Shown here piece after piece: positions 32,752-39,833 of a DNA stretch of 64,000 nucleotides. The notes under the pieces were generated by a model. That model had not been told where the DNA came from. It made no database searches and was given only the letters and a program-made list of their open reading frames with translations. Within the stretch, counting starts at the first letter, position 1; each line of letters begins with the position of its first letter. The stretch is taken from the NCBI RefSeq assembly GCF_000011205.1, contig NC_003106.2, positions 1,316,001 through 1,380,000 on the forward strand. The letters are read 5' to 3'. This DNA is from Sulfurisphaera tokodaii str. 7 (GTDB taxonomy: Archaea > Thermoproteota > Thermoprotei_A > Sulfolobales > Sulfolobaceae). Both the position numbers and the translations under genes were made by a program.

Positions 32752-32811
32752 AGTAAGTTAGAATATTTATTACAAAAATGAGAAAAATTATCGATACTCA
32801 TCACTGTTAGT

Positions 32812-33471
32812 TTACTTGCCGGAACCGGGGTATTTCGGTTTTAATACCCAGCTTTCCAATACGTCTCCTGGTATTTCGTAACCTAAGGACTCTATCACCT
32901 TCTTCAGAAATATGAAAATCTTATCGAATTGGAAGGTGAATTTAGCCACTTCCACCAACTTTTTAAGCCTTGTCAGCACTTTCTCGTAAATCCACTGCTT
33001 TAACTGTTCTGAAGTAGTAAATACCCTGATCTTATGCTTCTCCAATTCTTTTACTGCTAAGTCCGAAAAGGCGTATGCGAAGATACCCGGGAACACGTGG
33101 TAGCCCTTCGCCCTTAATCCGTTCACTACTTTGTATATCTGGTTCAGCTTCCAGCGGAGCTGTGACCTGGAGACGGGTTTTGAGGTCTGGTAAGAAAAGT
33201 AGATTACGAAGGCCGTCCTCCTCTGCTTCTTGTTAATGTTGTCTCCGGTCCACGGGTCTTCGAGATAAATGACCAGTATTCTGTCTCCATATCCGGCCTC
33301 CCTGAACTCGACGTATCCGTTTTCGTCCTTCAGCCTGCTCTTCAGCCATGCGGGTATATTCAGGAGGTCCTTCGTGTCTTTAATACCTAGTATAGTGTTC
33401 CTCAAACCGCCGAGTATTTTTATTAGTTCCCCTTTAGCCTCGTAGATTACTTGCAGGAGCTCCTCCTTCAT
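32812..33471 (-). CDS. unknown plasmid protein
   Basis: 219 residues. Alpha/beta with strands ILVIYLED and TAFVIYFSY, and helices at both ends. GC content and codon use are visibly higher than in the neighbouring small genes (many G/C third positions), a sign of separate origin. A motif copy begins one base before its start codon and another copy lies beyond its 3' end, so the gene is bordered on both sides. No family recognised. Confidence 0.5.
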   Translation of the reverse strand: MKEELLQVIYEAKGELIKILGGLRNTILGIKDTKDLLNIPAWLKSRLKDENGYVEFREAGYGDRILVIYLEDPWTGDNINKKQRRTAFVIYFSYQTSKPVSRSQLRWKLNQIYKVVNGLRAKGYHVFPGIFAYAFSDLAVKELEKHKIRVFTTSEQLKQWIYEKVLTRLKKLVEVAKFTFQFDKIFIFLKKVIESLGYEIPGDVLESWVLKPKYPGSGK

Positions 33472-33489
33472 GTTAACCCCCCGGTTAAC
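33472..33489. repeat. recombination-motif copy 10
   Basis: GTTAACCCCCCGGTTAAC, directly between two genes. The stop codon of 33485-34051 lies within it, and it ends one base before the ATG of 32812-33471. Confidence 0.9.
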
Positions 33490-34051
33490 GCAGAAAGTCG
33501 TAGATCGACGTTTGCCTACCCTGGGGTCTCGTATATCTCAGCAATTCCTTGAGCTTCCTTATCACGTAATTCGGATCCCTTATTTGCTCAAATTTACCTA
33601 AAAGCATCAGCGTAATATCTCCGTAATTGAAACCATACCTCACTGCTTCAGTCAACTCTCTTTTCGTAGAAATACCCAGGTACCACTTTTCGTATCTGCT
33701 GTGTTTGATGAAGTCTTCAATAGTATAATTCCTAAACCTGGAGTCGCTTGCATAACCCAGTAGTACGTTATAGTTATTCTCCCTGAGTTTATCGGCTATT
33801 TCAATCTGGCTTAGGTCGTGGACGGGTACTATGTACCGTATATTACGCGGGATCGGTAATATGCGGTCTATATTGTCCGGGTAAATCGCTATCTGTATCT
33901 TGTCCTTGTTCGACCAAAGTTTCTTCAGATAACCCTTATAGTCCCTCCGAATGAGTAGCGCTTTCTTATCGTCGAAGAACCTCGGATAAATAATATAGCC
34001 ATCGACTTGAAGCTTCTTAATTAACGGATTATAGCCTATCGCGAGTTCCAT
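33485..34051 (-). CDS. alpha/beta-barrel-like protein, possibly TGT/DpdA-related
   Basis: 188 residues. Repeating strand-helix units (IQIAIYPDN, YIVPVHDLSQIEIADKL, VLLGYASDS, KWYLGISTKRELTEAVRYGF, DITLML) resemble part of the TIM barrel of tRNA/DNA guanine transglycosylases, and phages and plasmids are known to carry small relatives (DpdA) for 7-deazaguanine in DNA. The key residues cannot be verified, so this is a suggestion only. Both ends coincide with motif copies. Confidence 0.4.
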   Translation of the reverse strand: MELAIGYNPLIKKLQVDGYIIYPRFFDDKKALLIRRDYKGYLKKLWSNKDKIQIAIYPDNIDRILPIPRNIRYIVPVHDLSQIEIADKLRENNYNVLLGYASDSRFRNYTIEDFIKHSRYEKWYLGISTKRELTEAVRYGFNYGDITLMLLGKFEQIRDPNYVIRKLKELLRYTRPQGRQTSIYDFLR

Positions 34052-34161
34052 GCGTTAACCCCCCAGTTAACGCTCTCTAGTAGAGAATTCAATTGAAGAA
34101 GAATGAAGAAGATGATGAGTATCAGCGTAATGCTTATAAGAATTGCAGAGAATATTTTCAT
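34036..34161 (-). CDS. very small single-pass membrane protein
   Basis: 41 residues. A single hydrophobic helix (about 4-23) followed by a short tail containing VNWGVNA, which is encoded by a motif copy in frame. SD-like GGGGGAG 4 bases before the ATG. Its 3' end overlaps the next gene by 16 bases. Too small to assign. Confidence 0.5.
   Translation of the reverse strand: MKIFSAILISITLILIIFFILLQLNSLLESVNWGVNAWNSR
34054..34071. repeat. recombination-motif copy 11 (in frame)
   Basis: GTTAACCCCCCAGTTAAC, within the 41-residue gene and ending 2 bases ahead of the ATG of 33485-34051. Confidence 0.9.
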
Positions 34162-34191
34162 TGAACTCCCCCGCCCTGGTTTCTTTTCTTT

Positions 34192-34473
34192 TTAACTTGT
34201 TGAAACTGCAATAGTTTCTTTCAATTTGTCTATGTATTTTAGGAGTGGTAGAAATACGTTAACTAACTGCTGTTTAGCCTTATCTGTGAGTATATATCTG
34301 CCATCAGAAGTCTTTTGTATAAACCCATGTGCCAATAACCATGTTATGTTCTCATTATATGTTGTTGAGCTCATCTTTAGTATAGATACTATTTCCTTAT
34401 CGTTTTTTGGACCGTCTAATAAGACCAGTAAGATTTTCGCCGACGGGAGAACTAACATATCTCTTATTTTCAT
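34192..34473 (-). CDS. AspA-like winged-helix protein, module III
   Basis: 93 residues from the ATG at 34473; a frame from 34521 is longer but runs through operator and TATA sequence. Winged-helix pattern (AKILLVLLDGPKNDKEIVSIL, TTYNENITWLLAHGFI, wing). The length equals AspA of pNOB8, and the position mirrors the AspA-like genes of modules I and II: divergent from a second winged-helix gene. No parB follows it, however, so it may be a plain repressor. Confidence 0.55.
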   Translation of the reverse strand: MKIRDMLVLPSAKILLVLLDGPKNDKEIVSILKMSSTTYNENITWLLAHGFIQKTSDGRYILTDKAKQQLVNVFLPLLKYIDKLKETIAVSTS

Positions 34474-34474
34474 A

Positions 34475-34569
34475 TGATACGTGTCGCGTATCAAATATAT
34501 AAATCTTTTTGTACGTGTCACGTAGCAGTATGCATATATTCATTACATATTCTTAGTATAATTTACTAC
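34475..34569. promoter_or_regulatory. divergent promoter with TGATACGT-type operators (module III)
   Basis: TGATACG..CGTATCA (34475-34493), GTACGTGTCACGTAGC (34511-34526) and CTACGTGAAACGTACAG (34566-34582, into the gene) share ACGT half sites. TATA-like TTTATATATTT (minus strand, 34495-34506) and CATATATTC (34533-34541) serve the two directions. Confidence 0.75.
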
Positions 34570-34872
34570 GTGAAACGTACAGAGTTAACTGAAATGCAGC
34601 AAAGGGTATTATTATTCCTTCTAGAGAATGACGGCTCAGCATTCAGGGACATATCTGACAAAACAGAAAGCAACCCGAATGCGATAAAAAAGGCTATAGA
34701 TGAGTTAATGGAATTGGGCTTAGTTTACGATAAGAGGGAGGACACGTTCCCAAGAAGGAGGCTTATATATTTGACCGAGTATGGAAAGGAAGTTGCTAAG
34801 AGGCTAAAAGAAATAGTAGAGATTATTAATGAGAGTTCTAAACATCCGCAAAAGCCTTCAGTTGAAGTTTAA
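34570..34872 (+). CDS. winged-helix regulator, module III
   Basis: 100 residues from the GTG at 34570, which gives the same length and N-terminus (LTEMQQRV) as the module II regulator. The frame extends upstream to 34474 but only through operator DNA. Wing and tail FPRRRLIYLTEYGKEVAKRL are shared with modules I and II. It converges with the 56-residue gene by a 4-base overlap. Confidence 0.7.
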   Translation: MKRTELTEMQQRVLLFLLENDGSAFRDISDKTESNPNAIKKAIDELMELGLVYDKREDTFPRRRLIYLTEYGKEVAKRLKEIVEIINESSKHPQKPSVEV

Positions 34873-35039
34873 TCTAAATTTAGCATTTTTCTAATAGCTT
34901 CATATTTATTCTCCTTCAATTCGGTATATATTACCTCTACTCGTACTTTTGCATCTTCCAGGCTTTTTGCTTTTCTGAGCTCAATTAATATTAAATCTAA
35001 ACAGTCTTCAAACCCTTTCAGATAACTATCTTTATCCAT
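34869..35039 (-). CDS. small helical protein
   Basis: 56 residues (ATG at 35039). Two helices with a conserved-looking LKENKYEAIRKMLNLD end. It overlaps the 3' end of the winged-helix gene by 4 bases. No family recognised. Confidence 0.5.
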   Translation of the reverse strand: MDKDSYLKGFEDCLDLILIELRKAKSLEDAKVRVEVIYTELKENKYEAIRKMLNLD

Positions 35040-35093
35040 ACACGATCAATTAATATAACCTAATAAATAATAGACTGAGAACACCGAAAATTA

Positions 35094-35534
35094 CTAATCA
35101 ATATATAAAGTCATCCATTCAGATTTATACATACATACTATAATATTGCGTAAGAAATCTTCTCTGCCTAAAATTACAGCCGGGACTATTTCTTCTGGAT
35201 AAGGGTTATACTCTATTATAGCAGCGTTAAAGTTCCAGCTTATCTCGTCTAGCTGAGGGAAGGAAAACCTAAATGAGTATCTATAGTACTCCCTATTATT
35301 AATTATCACTCTGTCTACGTATCTGGATCTCATTTCATCTTCTGTGAAACATTCATTAGCGGTATACTTGTTTACAACCGTATATCTGCTGCCTGTATCT
35401 ATTAGCCCTAGTACCAATTTGTCCCTTCCGAGTTTAGGGCATTCAAACCTTATTTTCAGTAAAGGAATAAGGTTTCCGTAGAAGTCCGAAAATTTAATGA
35501 CCTTCAGAGTCTTTTTTGAGGGATTTAGGGACAT
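35094..35534 (-). CDS. retropepsin-like aspartyl protease
   Basis: 146 residues. D46-T47-G48-S49 in LIDTGSRYTVV is the catalytic triad of single-domain aspartyl proteases, and AVILGREDFL near residue 120 matches the second conserved turn (ILGxxxL) of the fold. Such proteins act as dimers. It overlaps by 41 bases the upstream 65-residue gene, a pairing that suggests regulation or a substrate link. Target unknown. Confidence 0.65.
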   Translation of the reverse strand: MSLNPSKKTLKVIKFSDFYGNLIPLLKIRFECPKLGRDKLVLGLIDTGSRYTVVNKYTANECFTEDEMRSRYVDRVIINNREYYRYSFRFSFPQLDEISWNFNAAIIEYNPYPEEIVPAVILGREDFLRNIIVCMYKSEWMTLYID

Positions 35535-35691
35535 ATATTATATCGTAATCTGCTATACTATAACCCTTTCTTGCTAACTCCTTTTCTAGTTCTTCTCTAG
35601 AATCGGCATAGCCTATAATATTAAAGTTCTCGTCTACTGCAATGAACTTACCTAGATATTTAGGGTCTCTGACTACCAAACTTTCTGGCAT
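35494..35691 (-). CDS. small DUF5678-like protein
   Basis: 65 residues with a beta pattern (LGKFIAVDENFNIIGYADS, EELEKELARKGY, DYDIIYVPKSL) that resembles the short DUF5678 group often found beside retropepsin-like genes in prokaryotes (from memory). Long overlap with the protease gene. Function unknown. Confidence 0.55.
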   Translation of the reverse strand: MPESLVVRDPKYLGKFIAVDENFNIIGYADSREELEKELARKGYSIADYDIIYVPKSLKKDSEGH

Positions 35692-35730
35692 ATGATTAAA
35701 TTAGATTTATACTAATATCAACCTATTCTA

Positions 35731-35780
35731 CGCTTTACGTATCAAAAGATTTATATATTTGATACGTTATACGTATCATA
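35731..35780 (+). promoter_or_regulatory. promoter of the nine-gene operon with module III operators
   Basis: TGATACGT TAT ACGTATCA (35760-35778, arms of 8) and an upstream half site TTTACGTATCA (35734-35744) frame TATA-like TTTATATATTT. The same layout and operator family as 34475-34582, so the module III regulators probably control the whole operon. Confidence 0.8.
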
Positions 35781-35792
35781 GTGATAACAAAA

Positions 35793-36113
35793 ATGTCCGT
35801 GGCTCAAACCCTCAAACCCGTTAACCGGGGAGTTGACATGAAGGTAAGTGAAAAAGATCTTCTTTTTTTAGTTGAGGCACTTGACAAGAAGGAAAGGAAA
35901 CTAATATTCGAAAAATTTTCGGAGGATTTCAAGGAGGTCCTAACTAGGGCTGCAATGTATAAGCTGACCAGGGGAGACACGCATTTGAAGAATGAGAGGA
36001 TTCTATGGCTCATTGAGAATAATGAAGAAGCTAAGAAGTTTGTGTTGGACTTACTGAAAAAGAAGGCACAGAGGATGTTAGAGATTATAGAAAAACTGGA
36101 GGCTGAGGAGTGA
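35793..36113 (+). CDS. small helical protein, first gene of the nine-gene operon
   Basis: 106 residues from ATG 35793; GTG 35781 and ATG 35838 are alternatives. The expected transcription start near 35780 favours one of the first two. The first 15 codons include a motif copy read as PVNRGVD; the core after ATG 35838 is helical and charged. No known domain. It overlaps the next gene by 4 bases. Confidence 0.55.
   Translation: MSVAQTLKPVNRGVDMKVSEKDLLFLVEALDKKERKLIFEKFSEDFKEVLTRAAMYKLTRGDTHLKNERILWLIENNEEAKKFVLDLLKKKAQRMLEIIEKLEAEE
35820..35837. repeat. recombination-motif copy 12
   Basis: GTTAACCGGGGAGTTGAC, ending at the ATG at 35838. Confidence 0.85.
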
Positions 36114-36367
36114 TGACAATATTGGGTATAGGACCTAAATTTAGCGATATTGCGGAAGAAGTGTTAGAGCTGACAAAGAGGCTAGATGAGCTATTAGAGA
36201 AAAGCGCGTCTAAATCCGAAATATATGAAATTGCAACTGAGGCTAAAGATAGTACTAAGGAGTTGTTGTTCAACTTAGAGAGGCTAATAGAGTACATAGA
36301 GGAGGAGCAGAAGAAGAGATGGGCAGAGGAGCTGAAGGGTGGAGAAGAGGGTGATGAAGATGAGTGA
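36110..36367 (+). CDS. small acidic helical protein, operon gene 2
   Basis: 85 residues; long amphipathic helices and an acidic end (GGEEGDEDE). Possible coiled coil. It overlaps neighbours at both ends. No family recognised. Confidence 0.55.
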   Translation: MMTILGIGPKFSDIAEEVLELTKRLDELLEKSASKSEIYEIATEAKDSTKELLFNLERLIEYIEEEQKKRWAEELKGGEEGDEDE

Positions 36368-36554
36368 GGAATATTATAAATTAGAAGTATTAGCGCCAGA
36401 TGAAACTGTAGCAGAAGAATTAAACAAAGCATTACAAGGACAAATCTTCGATTATGAGCAGGCAACGATGAAGAAGCTAGAGATTGAAGAACTTTGTCCA
36501 GAATGCATCGTAGTATTGAAGAAAATAAGGAAAGGAGGTAGGAAACATGACTGA
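36360..36554 (+). CDS. small protein with CPEC motif, operon gene 3
   Basis: 64 residues from ATG 36360 (MSEEYYKLEV). A ferredoxin-like strand/helix pattern and LCPECIVVLKKI near the end; a CxxC pair could bind metal. It overlaps both neighbours by 8 bases. Confidence 0.5.
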   Translation: MSEEYYKLEVLAPDETVAEELNKALQGQIFDYEQATMKKLEIEELCPECIVVLKKIRKGGRKHD

Positions 36555-36864
36555 GACTACTTCTATTTTACAGCAGTACTTAGAGAAAGCTTATGCATTA
36601 TATGGAAAAGCTGTAAGGTTAGTAGCAGTAGACAGAGCCGCAAGGAGGATAATGAAGGAGGTTAACGAATTGATCAGTGCACTGGAAGAATACATAAATT
36701 ACAATATTGAATATGACGCTGTTGAGGTTTCTAACAAGCTTACATATTACGAAAAGCAGCTTAAGATGATTGAAGAGAAAAAAGATTCTATGCTATTGAG
36801 GAGTTTTAGGGAAATGACTAGAAAACAAAACGGTAAACTGGGGAGTTTACCGCAAGAGGACTGA
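36547..36864 (+). CDS. helical protein with in-frame motif, operon gene 4
   Basis: 105 residues, all-helical, with a GKLGSLPQ tail that is encoded by a perfect motif copy. The gene ends 14 bases after the motif, so the motif has shaped its C-terminus. No known domain. Confidence 0.55.
   Translation: MTETTSILQQYLEKAYALYGKAVRLVAVDRAARRIMKEVNELISALEEYINYNIEYDAVEVSNKLTYYEKQLKMIEEKKDSMLLRSFREMTRKQNGKLGSLPQED
36833..36850. repeat. recombination-motif copy 13 (perfect)
   Basis: GTAAACTGGGGAGTTTAC; with flanking CGG/CCG it is a 22-bp palindrome (36831-36852). This exact form agrees with the motif I recall for pNOB8-type plasmids. Confidence 0.9.
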
Positions 36865-36865
36865 G

Positions 36866-37153
36866 GTGAGGATCGTGGCAGTTACTAATACTAAATATAA
36901 ATATGTAAGCGTGGACGGGAAAGTCAAGGTAATTTTAGTCAATAATGAGGGTGGTGCTATCAGAATTAGTGGCGACATCGCAAGCCAGAGCAGGCCAGGG
37001 ATGTGGCATCATGCCGAGATCATAATCAATAATGATGGTTGGGTTAGATTTAGTTGCAGTTGTGAAGCTGGAGCTCATGGTTTTCTGTGTCACCATGTTG
37101 CTGAACTTTATAATGTCTATCGTAAAAACTTCAAGAAGCTCTTAACGAGGTGA
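36866..37153 (+). CDS. SWIM zinc-finger protein, module III operon
   Basis: 95 residues (GTG 36866; GTG 36875 is an alternative with GGTGAGG ahead of it). C64, C66, C75 and H77 give the CxC..CxH pattern. The fold before it (ISGDIASQSRPGMWHHAEI) is alignable by eye with the module I and II SWIM proteins. Third SWIM gene of the plasmid, again behind a regulated promoter. Confidence 0.7.
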   Translation: MRIVAVTNTKYKYVSVDGKVKVILVNNEGGAIRISGDIASQSRPGMWHHAEIIINNDGWVRFSCSCEAGAHGFLCHHVAELYNVYRKNFKKLLTR

Positions 37154-37160
37154 GCTGGGA

Positions 37161-37388
37161 ATGAACCTGGACGAGCGTACTTTAGAAAAAATAGCAGACT
37201 GCTGGGTCCGGTTCAGACGCGTAATGCATGTTAGTGAATTAGATGAGGATTGCAAGCACGTAATTTGCACATTTTTATTGAAAATCGCTGAAGATGATAA
37301 GGACTTTATTGATGATTTAGAGATACGTGAAGATGTAGAGTTTTGTCAGAAATCTGAAAGAAAGCCAGTAGTCCCAGGTGTATTGTGA
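37161..37388 (+). CDS. small acidic helical protein, operon gene 6
   Basis: 75 residues; helical, with three cysteines (C13, C27, C31 region) that may be structural. Overlaps the next gene by a base. No family recognised. Confidence 0.5.
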   Translation: MNLDERTLEKIADCWVRFRRVMHVSELDEDCKHVICTFLLKIAEDDKDFIDDLEIREDVEFCQKSERKPVVPGVL

Positions 37389-37603
37389 TGAGAGTCGTAA
37401 CATTTAAGGCTGATGAGGAGCTTATTGCCAGACTTCAATTGGCTGCAATTAATGAGAGGAGGACTGTTTCAGAAATAATTAGAGACGCTATTGAGTATTA
37501 TCTATCATGTAAAAAATTCGGCAGAGTATATAGAAAATCAGATAATGTAGAAATTATTGGGGAAAATTATCAGAATAAGGAAATTAGGGTGCAGGAACTA
37601 TGA
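37388..37603 (+). CDS. ribbon-helix-helix regulator (PlrA/CopG-like), operon gene 7
   Basis: 71 residues from the ATG at 37388. MRVVTFKADEELIARL, then RRTVSEIIRDAIEYYLS is a clear RHH domain; the tail is short. Copy-number or transfer regulators of this fold (PlrA, CopG) occur in Sulfolobus plasmids. Coupled to both neighbours. Confidence 0.7.
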   Translation: MRVVTFKADEELIARLQLAAINERRTVSEIIRDAIEYYLSCKKFGRVYRKSDNVEIIGENYQNKEIRVQEL

Positions 37604-37740
37604 AGAAATCAACTCTGATCCTTTTGCTTCAAAATATTTACGAAGATGCTGAGACATGTAATTGCTATCCAATAAAGAGAAAGATAGAGTTCTTAATTGA
37701 GAAGGTAAATAAAGAGGGCGTGGAAAATGACGATCAATGA
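37600..37740 (+). CDS. very small protein, operon gene 8
   Basis: 46 residues (ATG 37600 to TGA 37738). It overlaps the RHH gene by 4 bases and the next gene by 14. Helical, with CNCYP in the middle. Its existence rests on tight packing in the operon. Confidence 0.45.
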   Translation: MKKSTLILLLQNIYEDAETCNCYPIKRKIEFLIEKVNKEGVENDDQ

Positions 37741-38023
37741 AGTCTATCAGCAACTAGATGAGCTGCAGCTCAAGTACAGCAAAGCTATTGACACTATTAC
37801 AAAGCTGCAGAATAAGATAGCGAGACTTCAGAGAGAGAACGAACAGCTAAAAGAACAAAACAGAGAGCTCTTAGAGGAAAATAAAAAGCTTAGGAAACTA
37901 AATAATATATTGTACAAGGCAATGGAGATAGCAGTAAACATAGAGAACCCTGAAGCTCAAACTAGGCATCTCAAAAAAGTGTTAGAAAAGTTGAGAGAGG
38001 AAACTAGGGAGTTTAAGGGGTGA
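37727..38023 (+). CDS. coiled-coil protein, operon gene 9
   Basis: 98 residues. A continuous heptad pattern from about residue 5 to 70 (LDELQLKYSKAI.., LQRENEQLKEQNRELLEEN), the clearest coiled coil in the window. A dimer or trimer is likely. Overlaps the next gene by 4 bases. Sulfolobus plasmid operons of this type are thought to control replication. Confidence 0.6.
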   Translation: MTINEVYQQLDELQLKYSKAIDTITKLQNKIARLQRENEQLKEQNRELLEENKKLRKLNNILYKAMEIAVNIENPEAQTRHLKKVLEKLREETREFKG

Positions 38024-38328
38024 GGGCAGTGGCTTTATCGATGCCCCTGGTGATACCGAAACGTCGGATATATAAGAAGACTAAGGGAAACTATACCTAT
38101 TATACCATTTATATACCTCAAGATTTCAATGATCTAATCCCTATTCCAGCTTTTATAACAATAATAATAGGAAACGAAACATTGAAGTTGGGTGTTAGAA
38201 GACCTTTCAAAGTTGGAAGAGAGAAATATGCAATTATCTTATCAAAAGAATTAGCGTCTATTTGGGAAAGACTAATCAAAGAAAGCATAGAAGTAACGTT
38301 GGTCTTAGAGCCTATCTCAAGTCAGTAA
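38020..38328 (+). CDS. small beta-rich protein, last gene of the operon
   Basis: 102 residues with a basic start and alternating strands (YTYYTIYIPQDF, AFITIIIGNETLKLGVRR). AbrB-like or OB-like by pattern only. Its 3' end overlaps the integrase gene by 12 bases. Confidence 0.5.
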   Translation: MRAVALSMPLVIPKRRIYKKTKGNYTYYTIYIPQDFNDLIPIPAFITIIIGNETLKLGVRRPFKVGREKYAIILSKELASIWERLIKESIEVTLVLEPISSQ

Positions 38329-39558
38329 TTTTGGAGCATACTTTTCATAAATCTCTCGTAATTCTTCTTCTGAGAAAGGTAAATAATGTTCCTGTAAAAT
38401 TCTGAACTGGTTTGGCGCAGCACGTCCTTGTAAAATGTTCACTATCATGGGGCTTACTCCTTGTTTAATCATATAACTTGCCCAAAATGCTCTAAGATCG
38501 TAAAGCCTGAATACTTTTCCACCTCTTTGCATTGCAGCTTTTATTTCTGCCCTCATCTTATCTTCATTCATCGGGAAGAACTTCATCTTCCACTTCTCAA
38601 TGTCTTGCCCAATAGCCTTAACTCCTCCCCAATGTCTCCTAATATAGTTCTCTCTATAAGGAAGATAATTCTCCTCAATCCATTTAGCAGTTTCTCTATG
38701 TAAAAATGCGATATATGCACGTTTAGTCTCGTTCTCCTTAAATAACTTAATTATTCTGTGCTGCAAATCCACTTGGTTCACGGACAAGTAGAAGAGCTCA
38801 CCGGTTCTCAACCCAGTTTCTGCAGCGATTAAGAAGTAAGTCTTTGCACCCAGCTCCTGGATCTCGCTGAAGACCTTCTTGAGTAAATCAAGCGAAAGCA
38901 CCGCCGGTTTGTATTTAGTTTTAGGTCTGGGTATGGAAAAGCTGTGGTAAAGGATCTGTGCAAGTATGGGGTCTTTACTTCTAACTATTTCCTTTATGAA
39001 AAGTTTCAATACTGTAGCCATTTGCCTCGCTCTGTGGGGACTTTCATCGAATTGTTCTAAAATATAGTCCTTTATCTTATCTGGAGAAATAACATAATTA
39101 TTATCCTTGGCGATCCTGTTTATATACCGCCAGTAGTCCTCGAATGTGTTCTTAGCTTTATTTTCTATCAATTTCTTAAACATTTGTAAATCTTCTTGCG
39201 TGATAGGGTATGAATAGGAAGCAGCTTTGATGAACTCCCCCAAGTTCCTTTGCAGCAATGATAAGAAGAACTCTCTGAATTCCGGGTCCTTAGTAGCTTT
39301 TACTATTACCCCTATCGCTTCGTTTATTCCTATCTTTGATATATCTATACTATAGGTAAGTTGGACTAATTCGTCCGGTGTTAAGTACTCTGCTGCTTTT
39401 TGAACTACTTCGTCCGGTATCTTCCTCTTCTTATTTTTATACCTCCACCACGTTACTCTGTCTATACCGAGTTCTTTGTAGGATATACCCTTTTGCAGCA
39501 CAGTTTCTACAATTTTTATCTTCTGCTCCTCACTTAAACTGGAAACGTCCACTATCAT
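38317..39558 (-). CDS. tyrosine integrase of the Sulfolobus conjugative-plasmid type
   Basis: 413 residues. Catalytic residues by position: R251 in ETGLRTGE, a basic pair near K279, R356 in YDLRAFWASYM, and Y392 in EHYLPF. The N-terminus has a winged-helix-like start (ISYKELGIDRVTWWRYKNKKRKIPDEV). This is the non-partitioned integrase of pNOB8-like plasmids, which does not split on integration. It lies 134 bases from the tRNA-Met gene, the likely att site. Confidence 0.85.
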   Translation of the reverse strand: MIVDVSSLSEEQKIKIVETVLQKGISYKELGIDRVTWWRYKNKKRKIPDEVVQKAAEYLTPDELVQLTYSIDISKIGINEAIGVIVKATKDPEFREFFLSLLQRNLGEFIKAASYSYPITQEDLQMFKKLIENKAKNTFEDYWRYINRIAKDNNYVISPDKIKDYILEQFDESPHRARQMATVLKLFIKEIVRSKDPILAQILYHSFSIPRPKTKYKPAVLSLDLLKKVFSEIQELGAKTYFLIAAETGLRTGELFYLSVNQVDLQHRIIKLFKENETKRAYIAFLHRETAKWIEENYLPYRENYIRRHWGGVKAIGQDIEKWKMKFFPMNEDKMRAEIKAAMQRGGKVFRLYDLRAFWASYMIKQGVSPMIVNILQGRAAPNQFRILQEHYLPFSEEELREIYEKYAPKLLT

Positions 39559-39691
39559 GATTTACCCTTCTGATAAATATATCAGAGACCTAACTGATAT
39601 ATTCGTTTCCATTTTCTTCCTCGCGCGTTTCCGATAATTCTCTTCACGAGAACGTAAACCCCTTTCAATTTACGAAAAGAATTACGTAAGT

Positions 39692-39777
<86 letters not shown>

Positions 39778-39833
39778 GACAATAAAAATATTGTGTTAAG
39801 GCTTATAAAGTTTAATTCCCTAACTTATGGGGT

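Larger units (their letters stand above)
31591..32811. other. 1.2 kb region without intact genes
   Basis: Very AT-rich with scattered stops in all frames. Contents seen: a possible decayed transposase piece (31756-31908), direct repeats AAATCTGTTCA (about 32552 and 32574), and a motif copy (32734). Otherwise nothing recognisable. Confidence 0.6.

Noticed and set aside
34474-34569. Upstream extension of the module III winged-helix gene
   Set aside because: It runs through operators and TATA boxes; the GTG at 34570 gives the length of its relatives.
2979-36850. 18-bp motif as transcription terminator
   Set aside because: Six copies lie inside genes or are read in frame, and the central run is GC with no U tract.
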